NCBI RefSeq assembly: GCF_029320955.1
Contig: NZ_CP119757.1
Span: 2,108,001 to 2,172,000 of the forward strand
DNA: 64,000 nt
Source: Flavobacterium sp. YJ01
Lineage (GTDB): Bacteria > Bacteroidota > Bacteroidia > Flavobacteriales > Flavobacteriaceae
Reading direction: 5' to 3'
The position numbers and the translations under genes were made by a program. Positions 15,488-25,078 of the stretch are shown here, one piece after another (the first letter of the stretch is position 1; every line of letters starts with the position of its first letter). Under the pieces are notes generated by a model. That model saw only the letters and a program-made list of their open reading frames with translations, did not search any database and had not been told where the DNA came from.

Positions 15488-16228
15488 ATGAATTTACTAG
15501 AATCAATAGATCACACAAACTTACCTAAACACCTAGCCATTATTATGGACGGTAACGGACGATGGGCAAAACAGCAAGGCTTTTTGCGTGCGTTTGGCCA
15601 TGAAAATGGAACAAAATCTGTAAAAGAAATAATCAAAACCTCTGCAAAGCTCGGAATTGAATATTTAACGCTATATGCTTTTTCTACAGAAAACTGGAAT
15701 CGCCCTAAATTAGAAGTTCAGGCATTGATGAAAATATTGATCAATTCATTAAAAAAAGAACTAACTACTCTTCAAGAAAACAATATAAGACTAAATGCAA
15801 TTGGAAATCTTGAAAAATTGCCAAAAACAGCCCAAAAAGAACTTTTGGATGTAATGGAAAAAACCAAAAATAATACGAGATTAACACTAACACTGGCTTT
15901 AAGTTACGGATCACGAGAAGAATTGGTAAATGCCGTGAAAATCATCAGCGATAAAGTTAAAAATAATATAATTTCAATAGACACTATTGACGATTCAATT
16001 ATAAATGAGCATCTTTACACGCAAAATTTACCAGACGTAGATTTATTAATACGAACAAGTGGAGAACATAGAATAAGTAATTTTTTGCTGTGGCAGATCG
16101 CTTATGCAGAATTATATTTTACTAATGTCTTGTGGCCAGACTTTAAAGACCAAGATTTATATGAGGCTATTATTAGTTATCAAAAAAGAGAACGTAGATT
16201 TGGAAAAACCAGTGAACAAATTAAATAA
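15488..16228 (+). CDS. uppS: undecaprenyl diphosphate synthase (isoprenyl transferase)
   Basis: Makes the C55 lipid carrier for peptidoglycan and surface polysaccharides by cis-addition of isopentenyl diphosphate. The 246-residue protein has the catalytic [10 protein letters not shown] at about residue 18-27, the substrate region [14 protein letters not shown] near 70, and the C-terminal [26 protein letters not shown] block near 188-215. I start at ATG 15488, one base after the upstream stop. The upstream TTG reading lies inside the DUF6089 gene. It overlaps the start of bamA. Confidence 0.97.
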   Translation: [246 protein letters not shown]

Positions 16229-18911
16229 TTTTTTAGTGTTGCAAAAAAAAATACAAATAGTCCTTACCCTTTTACTTTTGGGTAGTTTTTCACAAATTAA
16301 AGCACAAGAAAGAGTTCCTTTTGATCAAGGGAAAAAATATATTCTAGCAAAAGTTTCTGTTGTTGGTAAAATAAGCTTTAACGAGCAGACGGTTGTAACC
16401 TTTTCTGGTCTGCAAAAAGGTCAGGAAATTACAGTTCCTGGAGAAGAAATCAGTAGTGCAATTAAAAAATTAGGTAAACTAGGCCTCTTTGACGAAATCT
16501 CTTTTTACGTTAATAAGGTAGAAAACGACAGTATCTATTTAGACTTAGATATCGTTGAGCTTCCAAAATTAAACGAAGTTAAAATCGTTGGTGTTAAGAA
16601 GAGTAAGATAGAAGGCTTAATTAAAGACAACAACCTGACAAAGAACAAGATTGTTAACGAAAACTTAATTACTACGACAAAAAACTACATTGAAAATAAA
16701 TATAAAAAAGAAGGTTTTTATAACACAAAAGTTACCATAACTAATACTCCAGACACCATCAATGGACACCAAGTTAATATGCTTGTGAGAATTGATAAAG
16801 GAGATAAAGTTAAAATCAGCAGTATTGATTTTACTGGAAATAAACAACTAACTGGCACTCAGTTACGCGCGGCTATGAAAGATACTAAGCAAAAGAATTT
16901 CATTCGCGTTTTCAAAGCTTCAAAATTTATCCCAGAAAAATATAAAACCGATTTAGAAAAGGTAATTGCAGCATACAAAGAAAAAGGATATCGTGATGCT
17001 CGTATTATATACGACTCTGTTAAATATAACAAACAAAAAAACACTCTTGCCATCAAAATTAATGTAGAAGAAGGAAACAAATACTACTTCGGAAATATTA
17101 AATTCTTAGGAAATACCGTTTATTCAGATCAGCTTTTAAGCCGTTATTTAGGTATTAAAAAGGGAGAGACGTATAACGGAGTTTTATTAGAAAAAAGAAT
17201 TGCAGACAAGTCAAAACCAGACGCAGAAGATATTACCAACTTATATCAAAACAACGGTTATTTGTTCTCAAACATTAACGCTGTGGAGGTAAAAACGGTT
17301 AATGATACGATCGATTTCGAAATTAGAGTAACAGAAGGGCCAATCGCTTATTTCAACAAAATTACTGTTGTTGGAAATGACAAAACAAATGACCACGTAA
17401 TCTATCGTGAATTAAGAACAAAACCAGGAGAAAAATACAGCAAAGAACAATTAGTAAGAACCATTCGTGAGATCGGACAATTAGGTTTCTTTGATCCAGA
17501 GGCTATTGATCCTAAATTTAAAAATGTTGATGCTGGAGCAGGAACTGTTGATATTGAATATAATGTTGTAGAAAAAGGATCTAGCCAAGTAGAGCTCCAA
17601 GGAGGTTACGGCGGTGGAGGTTTCATTGGAACATTAGGACTTTCATTTAACAACTTCTCGGCAAGAAAACTATTTGATAAAGAAGCCTACAAACCTTTAC
17701 CAATGGGAGATGGGCAAAAAGTTGCCCTTCGTTTGCAAGGAAGTACCTATTTCCAAACGTATAGTTTATCGTTCTCAGAGCCTTGGTTTGGAGGAAAAAA
17801 ACCAGTACAATTTAGTTCATCCATTTCATACAGTAAGCAATTTCTTAACAATTACATTACTAGAACTGTTGATAAAAGCAAAAGTTTTAATATTTTTACA
17901 GTACAAGTTGGTTTAGCAAAAAGGTTAACTGTGCCTGATGATTACTTCGTATTATCACAATCTGTAAGTTATCAGCATTATGATTTGAACAATTATAATA
18001 CAGGTCTATTTACTTTTGGTAATGGTGCATCTAGAAACTTAGCGTACACTATTGGACTTTCAAGAAGTAACAAAGGGGTAAATCCAATTTTCCCAACTTA
18101 TGGATCTGAATTCAGTATTTCTGCTAAAGTAACTCCGCCTTATTCATTGTTTAACGGAATTGATTATGCTGATTTACAGAACCAAAAAGAATACAAAACA
18201 CAATATACAGGAACGACAACAACTACTGGTATTGACGGACAAGCAATAAACCCGGGTGATTATATCAAAACTGAAACAGTAAATGGTCAATCGGGAACTG
18301 TAAGTGTAGGTTCGGATTTTTCAAGTGCAGACACAGATGTTGCTAAAGTCGATCAGAAGAAATACAATTGGCTTGAATATTATAAAATTAAATTTAAAGG
18401 AGACTGGTATACTAAAGTATATGGAAAATTAGTATTAAGAACTCTAACAGAATTTGGTTTCTTAGGAGCTTACAATCAAGATAGAGGTGTAATTCCTTTT
18501 GAACGTTTTTACTTAGGAGGTGATGGTATGGCGAATTACTCAATGGATGGTAGAGAGACTATTCAGTTGAGAGGTTATCCAAACAACTCTTTAACTCCAG
18601 TAAATGCTGCAGGAGATGCAATTGGAGCAACTATTTATAACAAGTTCTCAATGGAGCTACGTTATCCAATTACGCTAAAAGCATCGGCTTCTATTTTTGC
18701 ATTAACATTCTTAGAGGCAGGTTCATCATATGCTAATTTTAAAGATTACAACCCGTTTGACTTAAATCGTTCTGCTGGCGCTGGTTTACGTGTATTCATG
18801 CCTGCATTTGGATTATTAGGAATTGACTTTGGTTACGGATTTGACGCTCTTCCAGGACAGACAAAAGCTAATGGTTGGGAAACACACTTTATTATTGGAC
18901 AACAATTTTAA
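16212..18911 (+). CDS. bamA: BamA, outer-membrane protein assembly factor
   Basis: Inserts beta-barrel proteins into the outer membrane. From GTG 16212 the protein has 899 residues: a signal sequence (about 1-32, LLLLGSFSQIKAQ), about five POTRA modules (about 35-450; VSVVGKISFNEQT, VKIVGVKKSKIEG, IDFTGNKQLTGTQ, IKFLGNTVYSDQL, ITVVGNDKTNDHV), and a C-terminal barrel beginning GGYGGGGFIGTLG and ending GWETHFIIGQQF. The start could be GTG 16212 (17-bp overlap with uppS) or TTG 16239, because no ATG fits. The RGYPNNSL segment is the expected barrel loop 6 motif (RGF/Y). Confidence 0.94.
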   Translation: MNKLNNFLVLQKKIQIVLTLLLLGSFSQIKAQERVPFDQGKKYILAKVSVVGKISFNEQTVVTFSGLQKGQEITVPGEEISSAIKKLGKLGLFDEISFYVNKVENDSIYLDLDIVELPKLNEVKIVGVKKSKIEGLIKDNNLTKNKIVNENLITTTKNYIENKYKKEGFYNTKVTITNTPDTINGHQVNMLVRIDKGDKVKISSIDFTGNKQLTGTQLRAAMKDTKQKNFIRVFKASKFIPEKYKTDLEKVIAAYKEKGYRDARIIYDSVKYNKQKNTLAIKINVEEGNKYYFGNIKFLGNTVYSDQLLSRYLGIKKGETYNGVLLEKRIADKSKPDAEDITNLYQNNGYLFSNINAVEVKTVNDTIDFEIRVTEGPIAYFNKITVVGNDKTNDHVIYRELRTKPGEKYSKEQLVRTIREIGQLGFFDPEAIDPKFKNVDAGAGTVDIEYNVVEKGSSQVELQGGYGGGGFIGTLGLSFNNFSARKLFDKEAYKPLPMGDGQKVALRLQGSTYFQTYSLSFSEPWFGGKKPVQFSSSISYSKQFLNNYITRTVDKSKSFNIFTVQVGLAKRLTVPDDYFVLSQSVSYQHYDLNNYNTGLFTFGNGASRNLAYTIGLSRSNKGVNPIFPTYGSEFSISAKVTPPYSLFNGIDYADLQNQKEYKTQYTGTTTTTGIDGQAINPGDYIKTETVNGQSGTVSVGSDFSSADTDVAKVDQKKYNWLEYYKIKFKGDWYTKVYGKLVLRTLTEFGFLGAYNQDRGVIPFERFYLGGDGMANYSMDGRETIQLRGYPNNSLTPVNAAGDAIGATIYNKFSMELRYPITLKASASIFALTFLEAGSSYANFKDYNPFDLNRSAGAGLRVFMPAFGLLGIDFGYGFDALPGQTKANGWETHFIIGQQF

Positions 18912-18953
18912 AGAAATTACGTTTGGTTAAAAATCATCGAATAAAGTTATGTT

Positions 18954-19982
18954 ATGAGAAAACAATTTTTATTTATATTTTTAGCCTTGATTGTAGCAAA
19001 TACAAGTCAGGCACAAGGTAAGACGACTAGAATTGGCTACATCGACATGGAATATATTTTAGAAAATGTTTCCGATTACAAAGAAGCCAAATCACAATTA
19101 GAGCAAAAAGCTCAAAAGTGGAAACAAGAAGTTGAGGCTAAAAAATTAAATATAAATACATTAAAGGAAAGTTTAAAGACAGAAAAAGCTTTACTTACCA
19201 AAGAATTAATAGAAGAAAGAGAAACTGAGATCAAGTTTCTTGAACAAGAAATGATAGATTATCAGCAGAAACAATTTGGCTCTGACGGTAATTTGATGCG
19301 ACAAAAGGCAGCTTTAGCAAAACCAATTCAAGATCAAGTTTTCACAGCTGTTCAAGATATTGCAGAAGCTAAAAATTACGATTTCATTTTTGATAAATCA
19401 TCAGATTTGACGATGCTTTTTAGCAATAAAAGATTTGACATCAGTGATCAAGTTTTAAGAGTTATAAATCGTTCTGAAAAACGTGAACAGCTTACTAAAA
19501 AACAATTAAAAGATCAGGAAGCAAAAGAAAATCTTGAAAATGCAATTGATGAAAATCCAGCAATGGCAGACCGTCAAAAAGCACTAGATGAGAAAAAAGC
19601 GGCTAGAGAAAAACTGATTCAAGATAGAAAGCTAGAACAGGAAGCCAAGAGAAAGGAATATGAGGATAGAAGAAATGCTTTAGCAGCAGAAAGAGAAGCT
19701 AAAAAAAATGGCACGGTTTCTGGAACAGCTAAAACAGCAACAGAAACTCAAACAGCAACGGATGCCGCAAAAACTAGCACTACTGCTAAACCTGCAGCAA
19801 CTGGAACAGAGCAAACGCAAACCGCTGAACCAACTATGACAAAAGCAGAAGAAAGACAGATGCTTTATGAACAGCGTAAAAAAGAGTTGGAAGAGAAAAG
19901 AAAGAAAATTTTAGAAGAAAGAGAAGCGGCTAAAAAAGCAAAAGAAGCCGAAACACAAAAAACAAATACGACCAATAATTAA
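18954..19982 (+). CDS. OmpH/Skp-family periplasmic chaperone with long charged tail
   Basis: A 342-residue Skp-type chaperone that guides unfolded outer-membrane proteins to BamA. A signal peptide (MRKQFLFIFLALIVANTSQAQ) is followed by the OmpH start IGYIDMEYILENVSDYKEA and a helical tentacle region to about residue 165. The C-terminal half is highly charged coiled coil, interrupted by a T/A-rich linker (about 245-290), which makes the protein about twice the usual Skp length. It follows bamA by 42 bp and precedes a short OmpH paralogue by 14 bp. Confidence 0.9.
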   Translation: MRKQFLFIFLALIVANTSQAQGKTTRIGYIDMEYILENVSDYKEAKSQLEQKAQKWKQEVEAKKLNINTLKESLKTEKALLTKELIEERETEIKFLEQEMIDYQQKQFGSDGNLMRQKAALAKPIQDQVFTAVQDIAEAKNYDFIFDKSSDLTMLFSNKRFDISDQVLRVINRSEKREQLTKKQLKDQEAKENLENAIDENPAMADRQKALDEKKAAREKLIQDRKLEQEAKRKEYEDRRNALAAEREAKKNGTVSGTAKTATETQTATDAAKTSTTAKPAATGTEQTQTAEPTMTKAEERQMLYEQRKKELEEKRKKILEEREAAKKAKEAETQKTNTTNN

Positions 19983-19996
19983 TTAATATTTTAAAA

Positions 19997-20500
19997 ATGA
20001 TGAAACAAATCAAAACTTTACTAATTGCTGCAATTCTTATTTTAGGAGCAAGTAACACAATGAACGCACAAGCGAAGGTAGCTCATGTTGATGTAAGCGA
20101 GATCATGTCGAAAATGCCTGCTATGCTAGATGCTCAAAATCAACTGCAAAAATTAAGTGGTACATACGATGCTGAATACAAAAAAATGGTTGATGAATAC
20201 CAAACAAAAATGAAAAAGTATGAAGCTGAAGTTACTACTGTAACAGAAGCAGTTAATAATGATCGTTCTAAAGAAGCTCAAGACATGCAAAAAAGAATTG
20301 TTGATTACAGAGACAATGCACAAAAAGAACTTCAACAAAAAGAAACTGATATCGTAAAACCTTTAATGGAGAAAGTAAGAGCTTCTATCCAAAAAGTTGG
20401 AAAAGCTAAAGGTTTCCAATACGTTTTAGATGGTTCTACTTTATTATTAGCTGATGGTCCAAACATTACTGCTGATGTGAAAAAAGATTTAGGATTCTAA
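19997..20500 (+). CDS. OmpH/Skp-family periplasmic chaperone
   Basis: A 167-residue chaperone of standard Skp length. The signal peptide is IKTLLIAAILILGASNTMNAQA, the first strand AKVAHVDVSEIMSKMP, a coiled-coil tentacle region runs about 45-125, and the closing strand is FQYVLDGSTLLLADGPNITADV. It starts 14 bp after the longer paralogue and ends the operon, before the strong terminator at 20521-20558. A start at the next ATG (20000) is equally possible. Confidence 0.93.
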   Translation: MMKQIKTLLIAAILILGASNTMNAQAKVAHVDVSEIMSKMPAMLDAQNQLQKLSGTYDAEYKKMVDEYQTKMKKYEAEVTTVTEAVNNDRSKEAQDMQKRIVDYRDNAQKELQQKETDIVKPLMEKVRASIQKVGKAKGFQYVLDGSTLLLADGPNITADVKKDLGF

Positions 20501-20520
20501 GAAATTAAATCCTCAAAATT

Positions 20521-20558
20521 AAACTGCTCAATTTTATAATTTGAGCAGTTTTTTTTTA
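20521..20558 (+). terminator. terminator of the envelope operon
   Basis: AACTGCTCAA (20522-20531) pairs with TTGAGCAGTT (20541-20550), followed by a run of about ten T. A clear rho-independent terminator after the second ompH gene. Confidence 0.92.
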
Positions 20559-20635
20559 CAAAAAATTAAAACTTAGCTACAATAATATTTCAATTTTTGA
20601 ATTAACTTAGAGTAATAAATTATTGTAAAAAATAT

Positions 20636-20643
20636 TAAATTTG
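20636..20643 (+). promoter_or_regulatory. -7 box (TAAATTTG) very close to the murI start
   Basis: An exact TAnnTTTG match ending 4 bp before the murI ATG (20648). If used, transcription would begin at about the start codon, giving an almost leaderless mRNA. No clear -33 TTTG at the proper distance. Confidence 0.4.
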
Positions 20644-20647
20644 CTTT

Positions 20648-21424
20648 ATGACAAACAACAATCCTATAGGCGTTTTTGATTCTGGTATTGGAGGAACTTC
20701 CATTTGGAGCGCCATTCATGACTTGCTTCCTAACGAAAAAACTATATATCTGGCTGACAGTAAAAATGCTCCCTATGGGCAAAAAAGTAAAGATGAGATT
20801 GTTGCGTTGAGTAAAAAAAATGTTGAGTTTTTACTCGATAATAATTGCAAATTAATTGTTGTTGCTTGTAATACTGCTACAACAAATGCAATACGAGAAT
20901 TACGTGCCGATTATGATATACCGTTTGTTGGAATTGAACCTGCTATAAAACCTGCTGCAAACAACTCACAGACACAAGTTATTGGAATTTTGGCAACAAA
21001 AGGAACTTTAAACAGTGAGTTATTTAACAAGACTGCAGAAATGTTTCAAAACACCACAATTATTGAGCAAGTGGGTTATGGACTTGTACAGCTTATTGAA
21101 GATGGAAATTTGTATTCTCCAGAAATGACACAATTGCTAGAATCCTACTTACAGCCAATGATTGATGCTAACATCGATTATCTTGTTTTAGGATGTAGCC
21201 ACTATCCCTATTTGATTCCGCAGATAAAAAAAATTCTCCCAGATCATATTAAAATAATAGATTCAGGAGAAGCTGTTGCTAGACAAACTAAAAATTTACT
21301 TCGAGATAAAGTTGGGTTTTCAGATAGTTTAGAAAATGATCCCGTTTTTTATGTTAATTCTAACCCTGAGGTTTTAGAATCAATTTTAGAACATAAATAT
21401 CCGGTAATCAAAAAGGACTTTTAG
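20648..21424 (+). CDS. murI: glutamate racemase
   Basis: Supplies D-glutamate for peptidoglycan by cofactor-independent racemisation with two cysteines. The 258-residue protein has the family N-terminus IGVFDSGIGGTSIW, the first cysteine motif VVACNTATTNA at about residue 73-83, and the second LVLGCSHYPYL near 180-190. A typical length. It follows the envelope operon but has its own box near 20636. It is convergent, with only 4 bp between stop codons, with the outer-membrane gene at 21429. Confidence 0.97.
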   Translation: MTNNNPIGVFDSGIGGTSIWSAIHDLLPNEKTIYLADSKNAPYGQKSKDEIVALSKKNVEFLLDNNCKLIVVACNTATTNAIRELRADYDIPFVGIEPAIKPAANNSQTQVIGILATKGTLNSELFNKTAEMFQNTTIIEQVGYGLVQLIEDGNLYSPEMTQLLESYLQPMIDANIDYLVLGCSHYPYLIPQIKKILPDHIKIIDSGEAVARQTKNLLRDKVGFSDSLENDPVFYVNSNPEVLESILEHKYPVIKKDF

Positions 21425-21428
21425 AGTA

Positions 21429-22664
21429 TTATTCAATTTTTCGCTTGACGAACCAAATTCCGTCTAAAGATAAATTGAGTGATATTTTATGGTAATTTTC
21501 TTTTATTAAATCATTGGCAATTCTTCCTTTTTGTCCATAAGAATACGAAACATTTAAAGAAGAAAAAGTGTTCTCGATTGGTAAATTAAGTCCAATAGAA
21601 AAAGAAGCATTATTTATACGCTCTTTATTTACTTCTAGATATCCTGTATCATAACTTATACCCGCAGCATATCCTACTCTATCCCAGTATTTTCGAATAT
21701 TCTTTTTAGCACTATACGTAAATCCAAATGCAAAACGATCTTGATTTACAAAATTACCGTACAACTCAGATTGTTTTGTATCGTTCCAAAAACTTTTCTC
21801 ATAGTCTAGAGTTGCATTTAAATTGTTTTTGAATCTTTTACTAACTCCAAAACCAATTTCAAGCGGCATGTAATAATCGTCGGTATCTGAAGGCTTTTCA
21901 GACTCTACAGTTGTTTGTACTTCATCTGCAATACTTGTTACCGATTGAATTTTGGATGCTTTTACTCTTGTTGGAGCCTTAAATGTAGATGCAATAATAA
22001 AGGTTGAATCTATTTTAAACTGCGCTCCCAAAGTAGCACGAACTCCTGAGTAGTTTGTTTTTTTATTTATTGTTGTAATCGCATTTGAAATTAAAAAAGC
22101 ACGTTCGTCAACCGTGTTTCCAAAAAGTGCCGTTGCCGTTACTCCTAAACTTAGTTTTTTTCCAAATCGATAACCATATGAAAAATCTAGATTATTCAAT
22201 CCGCCTGAGCCTTGAGCGCTTACATAATAATATTCCTGGCTGTCTGCAATTGGCAATTTCAAATTTGAAATTTTAAAAACAGAACTAGAATAAGGCTGAA
22301 GCGAAAAACTGAAACCAGAGTTTTTAGTTACGGGAAATGCCAAAGCTATATGCGAAAACTGAAAATTATTTCGTTTTTCTGTACGCGAGCTACTCTGATA
22401 AGTGGTTACGATAGCCTTTCCTCCAATATCAAAAAGGAAATGGTTTTGATACATAAATCCAAGCGATGCTGGATTTAAATTATTTATAAAACTATCAGAA
22501 GGCAAAGCCATTCCAGAAGAACTGGTTGAAGACAAATAGCCAAAATTAGAATCATACAAGCTTCCAACTCCATATAAAGAATATGGCGAACTGGAAATGC
22601 TTTGAGAAAATGAAGTCAACGACATTAAGATGAAGCAGCTCCATAAAATAATTTTATTTTTCAT
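21429..22664 (-). CDS. outer-membrane beta-barrel protein (FadL/OmpP1-like)
   Basis: This 411-residue protein starts with a signal peptide (IILWSCFILMSLTSFSQS) and continues with repeating amphipathic strands, ending LSLDGIWFVKRKIE. The early SSPYSLYGVGSLYDSN and FINNLNPASLGF segments resemble the N-terminal plug of Bacteroidota FadL-like barrels, but I recognise no specific family. It starts directly at the base after the DUF4270 stop, so the two are one transcription unit and may work together at the outer membrane. Function unknown. Confidence 0.75.
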   Translation of the reverse strand: MKNKIILWSCFILMSLTSFSQSISSSPYSLYGVGSLYDSNFGYLSSTSSSGMALPSDSFINNLNPASLGFMYQNHFLFDIGGKAIVTTYQSSSRTEKRNNFQFSHIALAFPVTKNSGFSFSLQPYSSSVFKISNLKLPIADSQEYYYVSAQGSGGLNNLDFSYGYRFGKKLSLGVTATALFGNTVDERAFLISNAITTINKKTNYSGVRATLGAQFKIDSTFIIASTFKAPTRVKASKIQSVTSIADEVQTTVESEKPSDTDDYYMPLEIGFGVSKRFKNNLNATLDYEKSFWNDTKQSELYGNFVNQDRFAFGFTYSAKKNIRKYWDRVGYAAGISYDTGYLEVNKERINNASFSIGLNLPIENTFSSLNVSYSYGQKGRIANDLIKENYHKISLNLSLDGIWFVKRKIE

Positions 22665-23993
22665 TTAGTAAGAGATGTAATAAATTTTGAGCTGAATTTT
22701 ATTGTTCAAATGTTTCTGATCGCCTAAAACAATTCTATTGACCGATTTAGAAATTGAGGGCAAGGTTAATATGAGCGAAGACCTTGAATCTGACTGTTTC
22801 AGCATTTCTTTCTGCAGAAAACTTCCAATCGGAATTGTGTACCCGATATTTTCATTAAACTCATCACTCTTTTTATTTAATATTCCATAAACTGTAGAAT
22901 TTGCAGAGTTTACTAATGTTGAACTTATCCTATTTAAATTGTCTCCAACATAAACACTTAAAGAATCCGCCAACGGATATTGATCTGAATAAGAATTATT
23001 TACAGGCTTCAGAATTAATTGCGCATCAACAATAGCTCCATTGGTTGCGATGTTTTTAAACTGTTTAATGTTTGGGAAATCTATTTTACAGGCTACACCT
23101 GTTCCAGATTGAATAAATCCCTGATTATTTGTCAATGTGCTTGATAATTTGCTGCTCGAAATGGGGAGATTTTGAAGAATTGTTCCCGTCCTATCCAAAG
23201 AAATCGAATTGAACTGTTTTGCCACGTCTGCAATGGTAAAATCAATTATGTAGGGTTCTTCATCTGCCTCTGCTTGATACTTTGAATAATACATTCTGAC
23301 TTTGCTTGTAGAAACGTTAAAACCAATAACATTAGCAGAATTAGAAGTTTCTGGCACTAAAACCAATCCTTTTAGATATTCGGTAAAACTGTCAAAATCT
23401 GTAATTTCCCTTTTTTTTATTTTTTGAAAAAGAGCCGAACCAAATTCATCGTTCATTCTAATATTGATAGAATCTTTTTCTGTTGGTCTAGGTTTAAATG
23501 ATATAGTTCCTAAACTTTGAGAATCGTATGCTAAAGTCGAATTATTATAAAAATTACTATCATCGGTATTAGGCTTAACTTTCTGCGTTAATCGATGAAT
23601 ATTAAAAGTTTGCACCTTAGTAGTGTCGCCATAATAATAATTATCATATTTAAGAATCATCGAAATTGAATCGAAAACATAATTTACAGCTTGTGTATCT
23701 GAACCCGTATTATTTAAGGCATAAGTAGTTGTAGAAAGCTGGAAATAACTATCTGATTTTACTTTTCCAAAAACAGGATCTTCATAATTACCAATTAAAA
23801 TTCTTGATCGGTTTGAGGTTACAAGCGAATCAAAATTAATAGTTGACATTTCGACTGTAACGGTATCAATCATAATAACTTTATTGCTTAACGCCAAATA
23901 ATCTGATCCAACTGTAAACTCACCTGCATCGGTATCTGTACCACATGAAAATAGTGTTAGTACAAAAAGCAATATCAATATAAACTTGTGCAT
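22665..23993 (-). CDS. DUF4270 lipoprotein
   Basis: A 442-residue lipoprotein: signal MHKFILILLFVLTLFSC with the lipobox cysteine at residue 17, followed by GTDTDAGEFTVG. The rest is predominantly beta-sheet with repeated LxIPI-type strands and an SRSSLILTLP motif near residue 400. It matches the Bacteroidota-specific DUF4270 family, whose role is unknown. It precedes the FadL-like barrel with no gap and diverges from the DUF6268/kelch operon across 231 bp holding one box for each direction. Confidence 0.85.
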   Translation of the reverse strand: MHKFILILLFVLTLFSCGTDTDAGEFTVGSDYLALSNKVIMIDTVTVEMSTINFDSLVTSNRSRILIGNYEDPVFGKVKSDSYFQLSTTTYALNNTGSDTQAVNYVFDSISMILKYDNYYYGDTTKVQTFNIHRLTQKVKPNTDDSNFYNNSTLAYDSQSLGTISFKPRPTEKDSINIRMNDEFGSALFQKIKKREITDFDSFTEYLKGLVLVPETSNSANVIGFNVSTSKVRMYYSKYQAEADEEPYIIDFTIADVAKQFNSISLDRTGTILQNLPISSSKLSSTLTNNQGFIQSGTGVACKIDFPNIKQFKNIATNGAIVDAQLILKPVNNSYSDQYPLADSLSVYVGDNLNRISSTLVNSANSTVYGILNKKSDEFNENIGYTIPIGSFLQKEMLKQSDSRSSLILTLPSISKSVNRIVLGDQKHLNNKIQLKIYYISY

Positions 23994-24008
23994 AATTTAT
24001 TTTTTGAG

Positions 24009-24016
24009 CAAATATA
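24009..24016 (-). promoter_or_regulatory. -7 box (TATATTTG) for the DUF4270 operon
   Basis: A minus-strand TAnnTTTG match 15 bp before the ATG at 23993. No -33 match at the right distance. Confidence 0.45.
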
Positions 24017-24199
24017 AAATGCAAGCTTTCGTGACACACTATAACATATACTACCGCCCTTTTTCTGGCTATAAATCATAGAAAACCATCTATGAGCGGT
24101 ATTGCGTTTATAAAAATTAATTCGACCTTAAAAAAGCCTGATTTGTCTATCAAAACACGTCATATATATATCTTCTTTTTTTTAAGACGGTCATACGCC

Positions 24200-24207
24200 T
24201 AATTTTG
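24200..24207 (+). promoter_or_regulatory. -7 box (TAATTTTG) for the DUF6268/kelch operon
   Basis: An exact TAnnTTTG match 17 bp before the ATG at 24225. A T-run at 24176-24183 could stand in for the -33 TTTG at 16 bp spacing. Confidence 0.45.
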
Positions 24208-24224
24208 AGCCAATAAAATAAATA

Positions 24225-25064
24225 ATGAAAGTAAGGTTTTTAATTTGTTCTCTTTTTTTGATTTCTGTTTTAAGTATGAAGGCTCAGGAAAATTTTGCCG
24301 CTTACGCGAACATTAAAATAGAGCCGACAGAAAAAATAAATTTCAGCGAAACCAACATTGGTGTTTTCTATCAAAAAAAACTGGGAACAAAAAATCAAAT
24401 CTCGAATACACTAGAATATTCTAGTCTGAAAGTAAATTATGATTTAAATCAATATGATTTTTATGCAGATCAGGAACGATTTACTCAAATTCAAAACAAC
24501 TTTCAATATTCGAATCAATTATTAGAAAAAACAAAACTGAGAATCTCTGTTATACCGACAGCAAATTTTCAGGAAAATTTAGATTTTAAAGATATAACCG
24601 TTTTAGGAAATCTAGAAGTCGAACAACAATTAGGTTCTAAAATAAAAGCAATACTTGGAGCTGGAAGAACATCTGTTTTTGGAGCACCAAAATTTACTCC
24701 AATTGCAGCTTTTGATTATAAAATGAATGAGAAAACAAATTTCAGAATTGGGTTTCCAGATTCGAAAGTTTCTTACTCAAATAATGACCGAAATAAGTTC
24801 AGTTTGACAAATAGTTTTAATGGGAATTTTTATCATTTAAATGAAATAAACAATACCGATAAAGCAGAAAAAGCTGTTTTGTCTCAAATGACATCATTGT
24901 TAGAATACGAAAGAAATGTTAGCAATAATTGGTTTTTAAATTTTAAAGCTGGTTACGATTTCAATAAAAAATACAATTTGTTAGACAGTAGTGACCACAA
25001 AGTTTACGACTATAATAGCGGTAATGGTTACGTTTTAGGAATAGGGATCAAATACAAACAATAA
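24225..25064 (+). CDS. DUF6268-like outer-membrane beta-barrel protein
   Basis: This 279-residue protein has a signal peptide (ICSLFLISVLSMKAQ) and about a dozen amphipathic strands, ending GYVLGIGIKYKQ as expected for a barrel C-terminus (aromatic near the end). Similar proteins are annotated DUF6268 outer-membrane barrels, though I am recalling this from composition and layout. First gene of a five-gene run with a kelch lipoprotein, a DUF4907 lipoprotein and a two-component pair. Function unknown; an outer-membrane partner for the surface kelch protein is plausible. Confidence 0.75.
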   Translation: MKVRFLICSLFLISVLSMKAQENFAAYANIKIEPTEKINFSETNIGVFYQKKLGTKNQISNTLEYSSLKVNYDLNQYDFYADQERFTQIQNNFQYSNQLLEKTKLRISVIPTANFQENLDFKDITVLGNLEVEQQLGSKIKAILGAGRTSVFGAPKFTPIAAFDYKMNEKTNFRIGFPDSKVSYSNNDRNKFSLTNSFNGNFYHLNEINNTDKAEKAVLSQMTSLLEYERNVSNNWFLNFKAGYDFNKKYNLLDSSDHKVYDYNSGNGYVLGIGIKYKQ

Positions 25065-25078
25065 ATATTAAATACACT

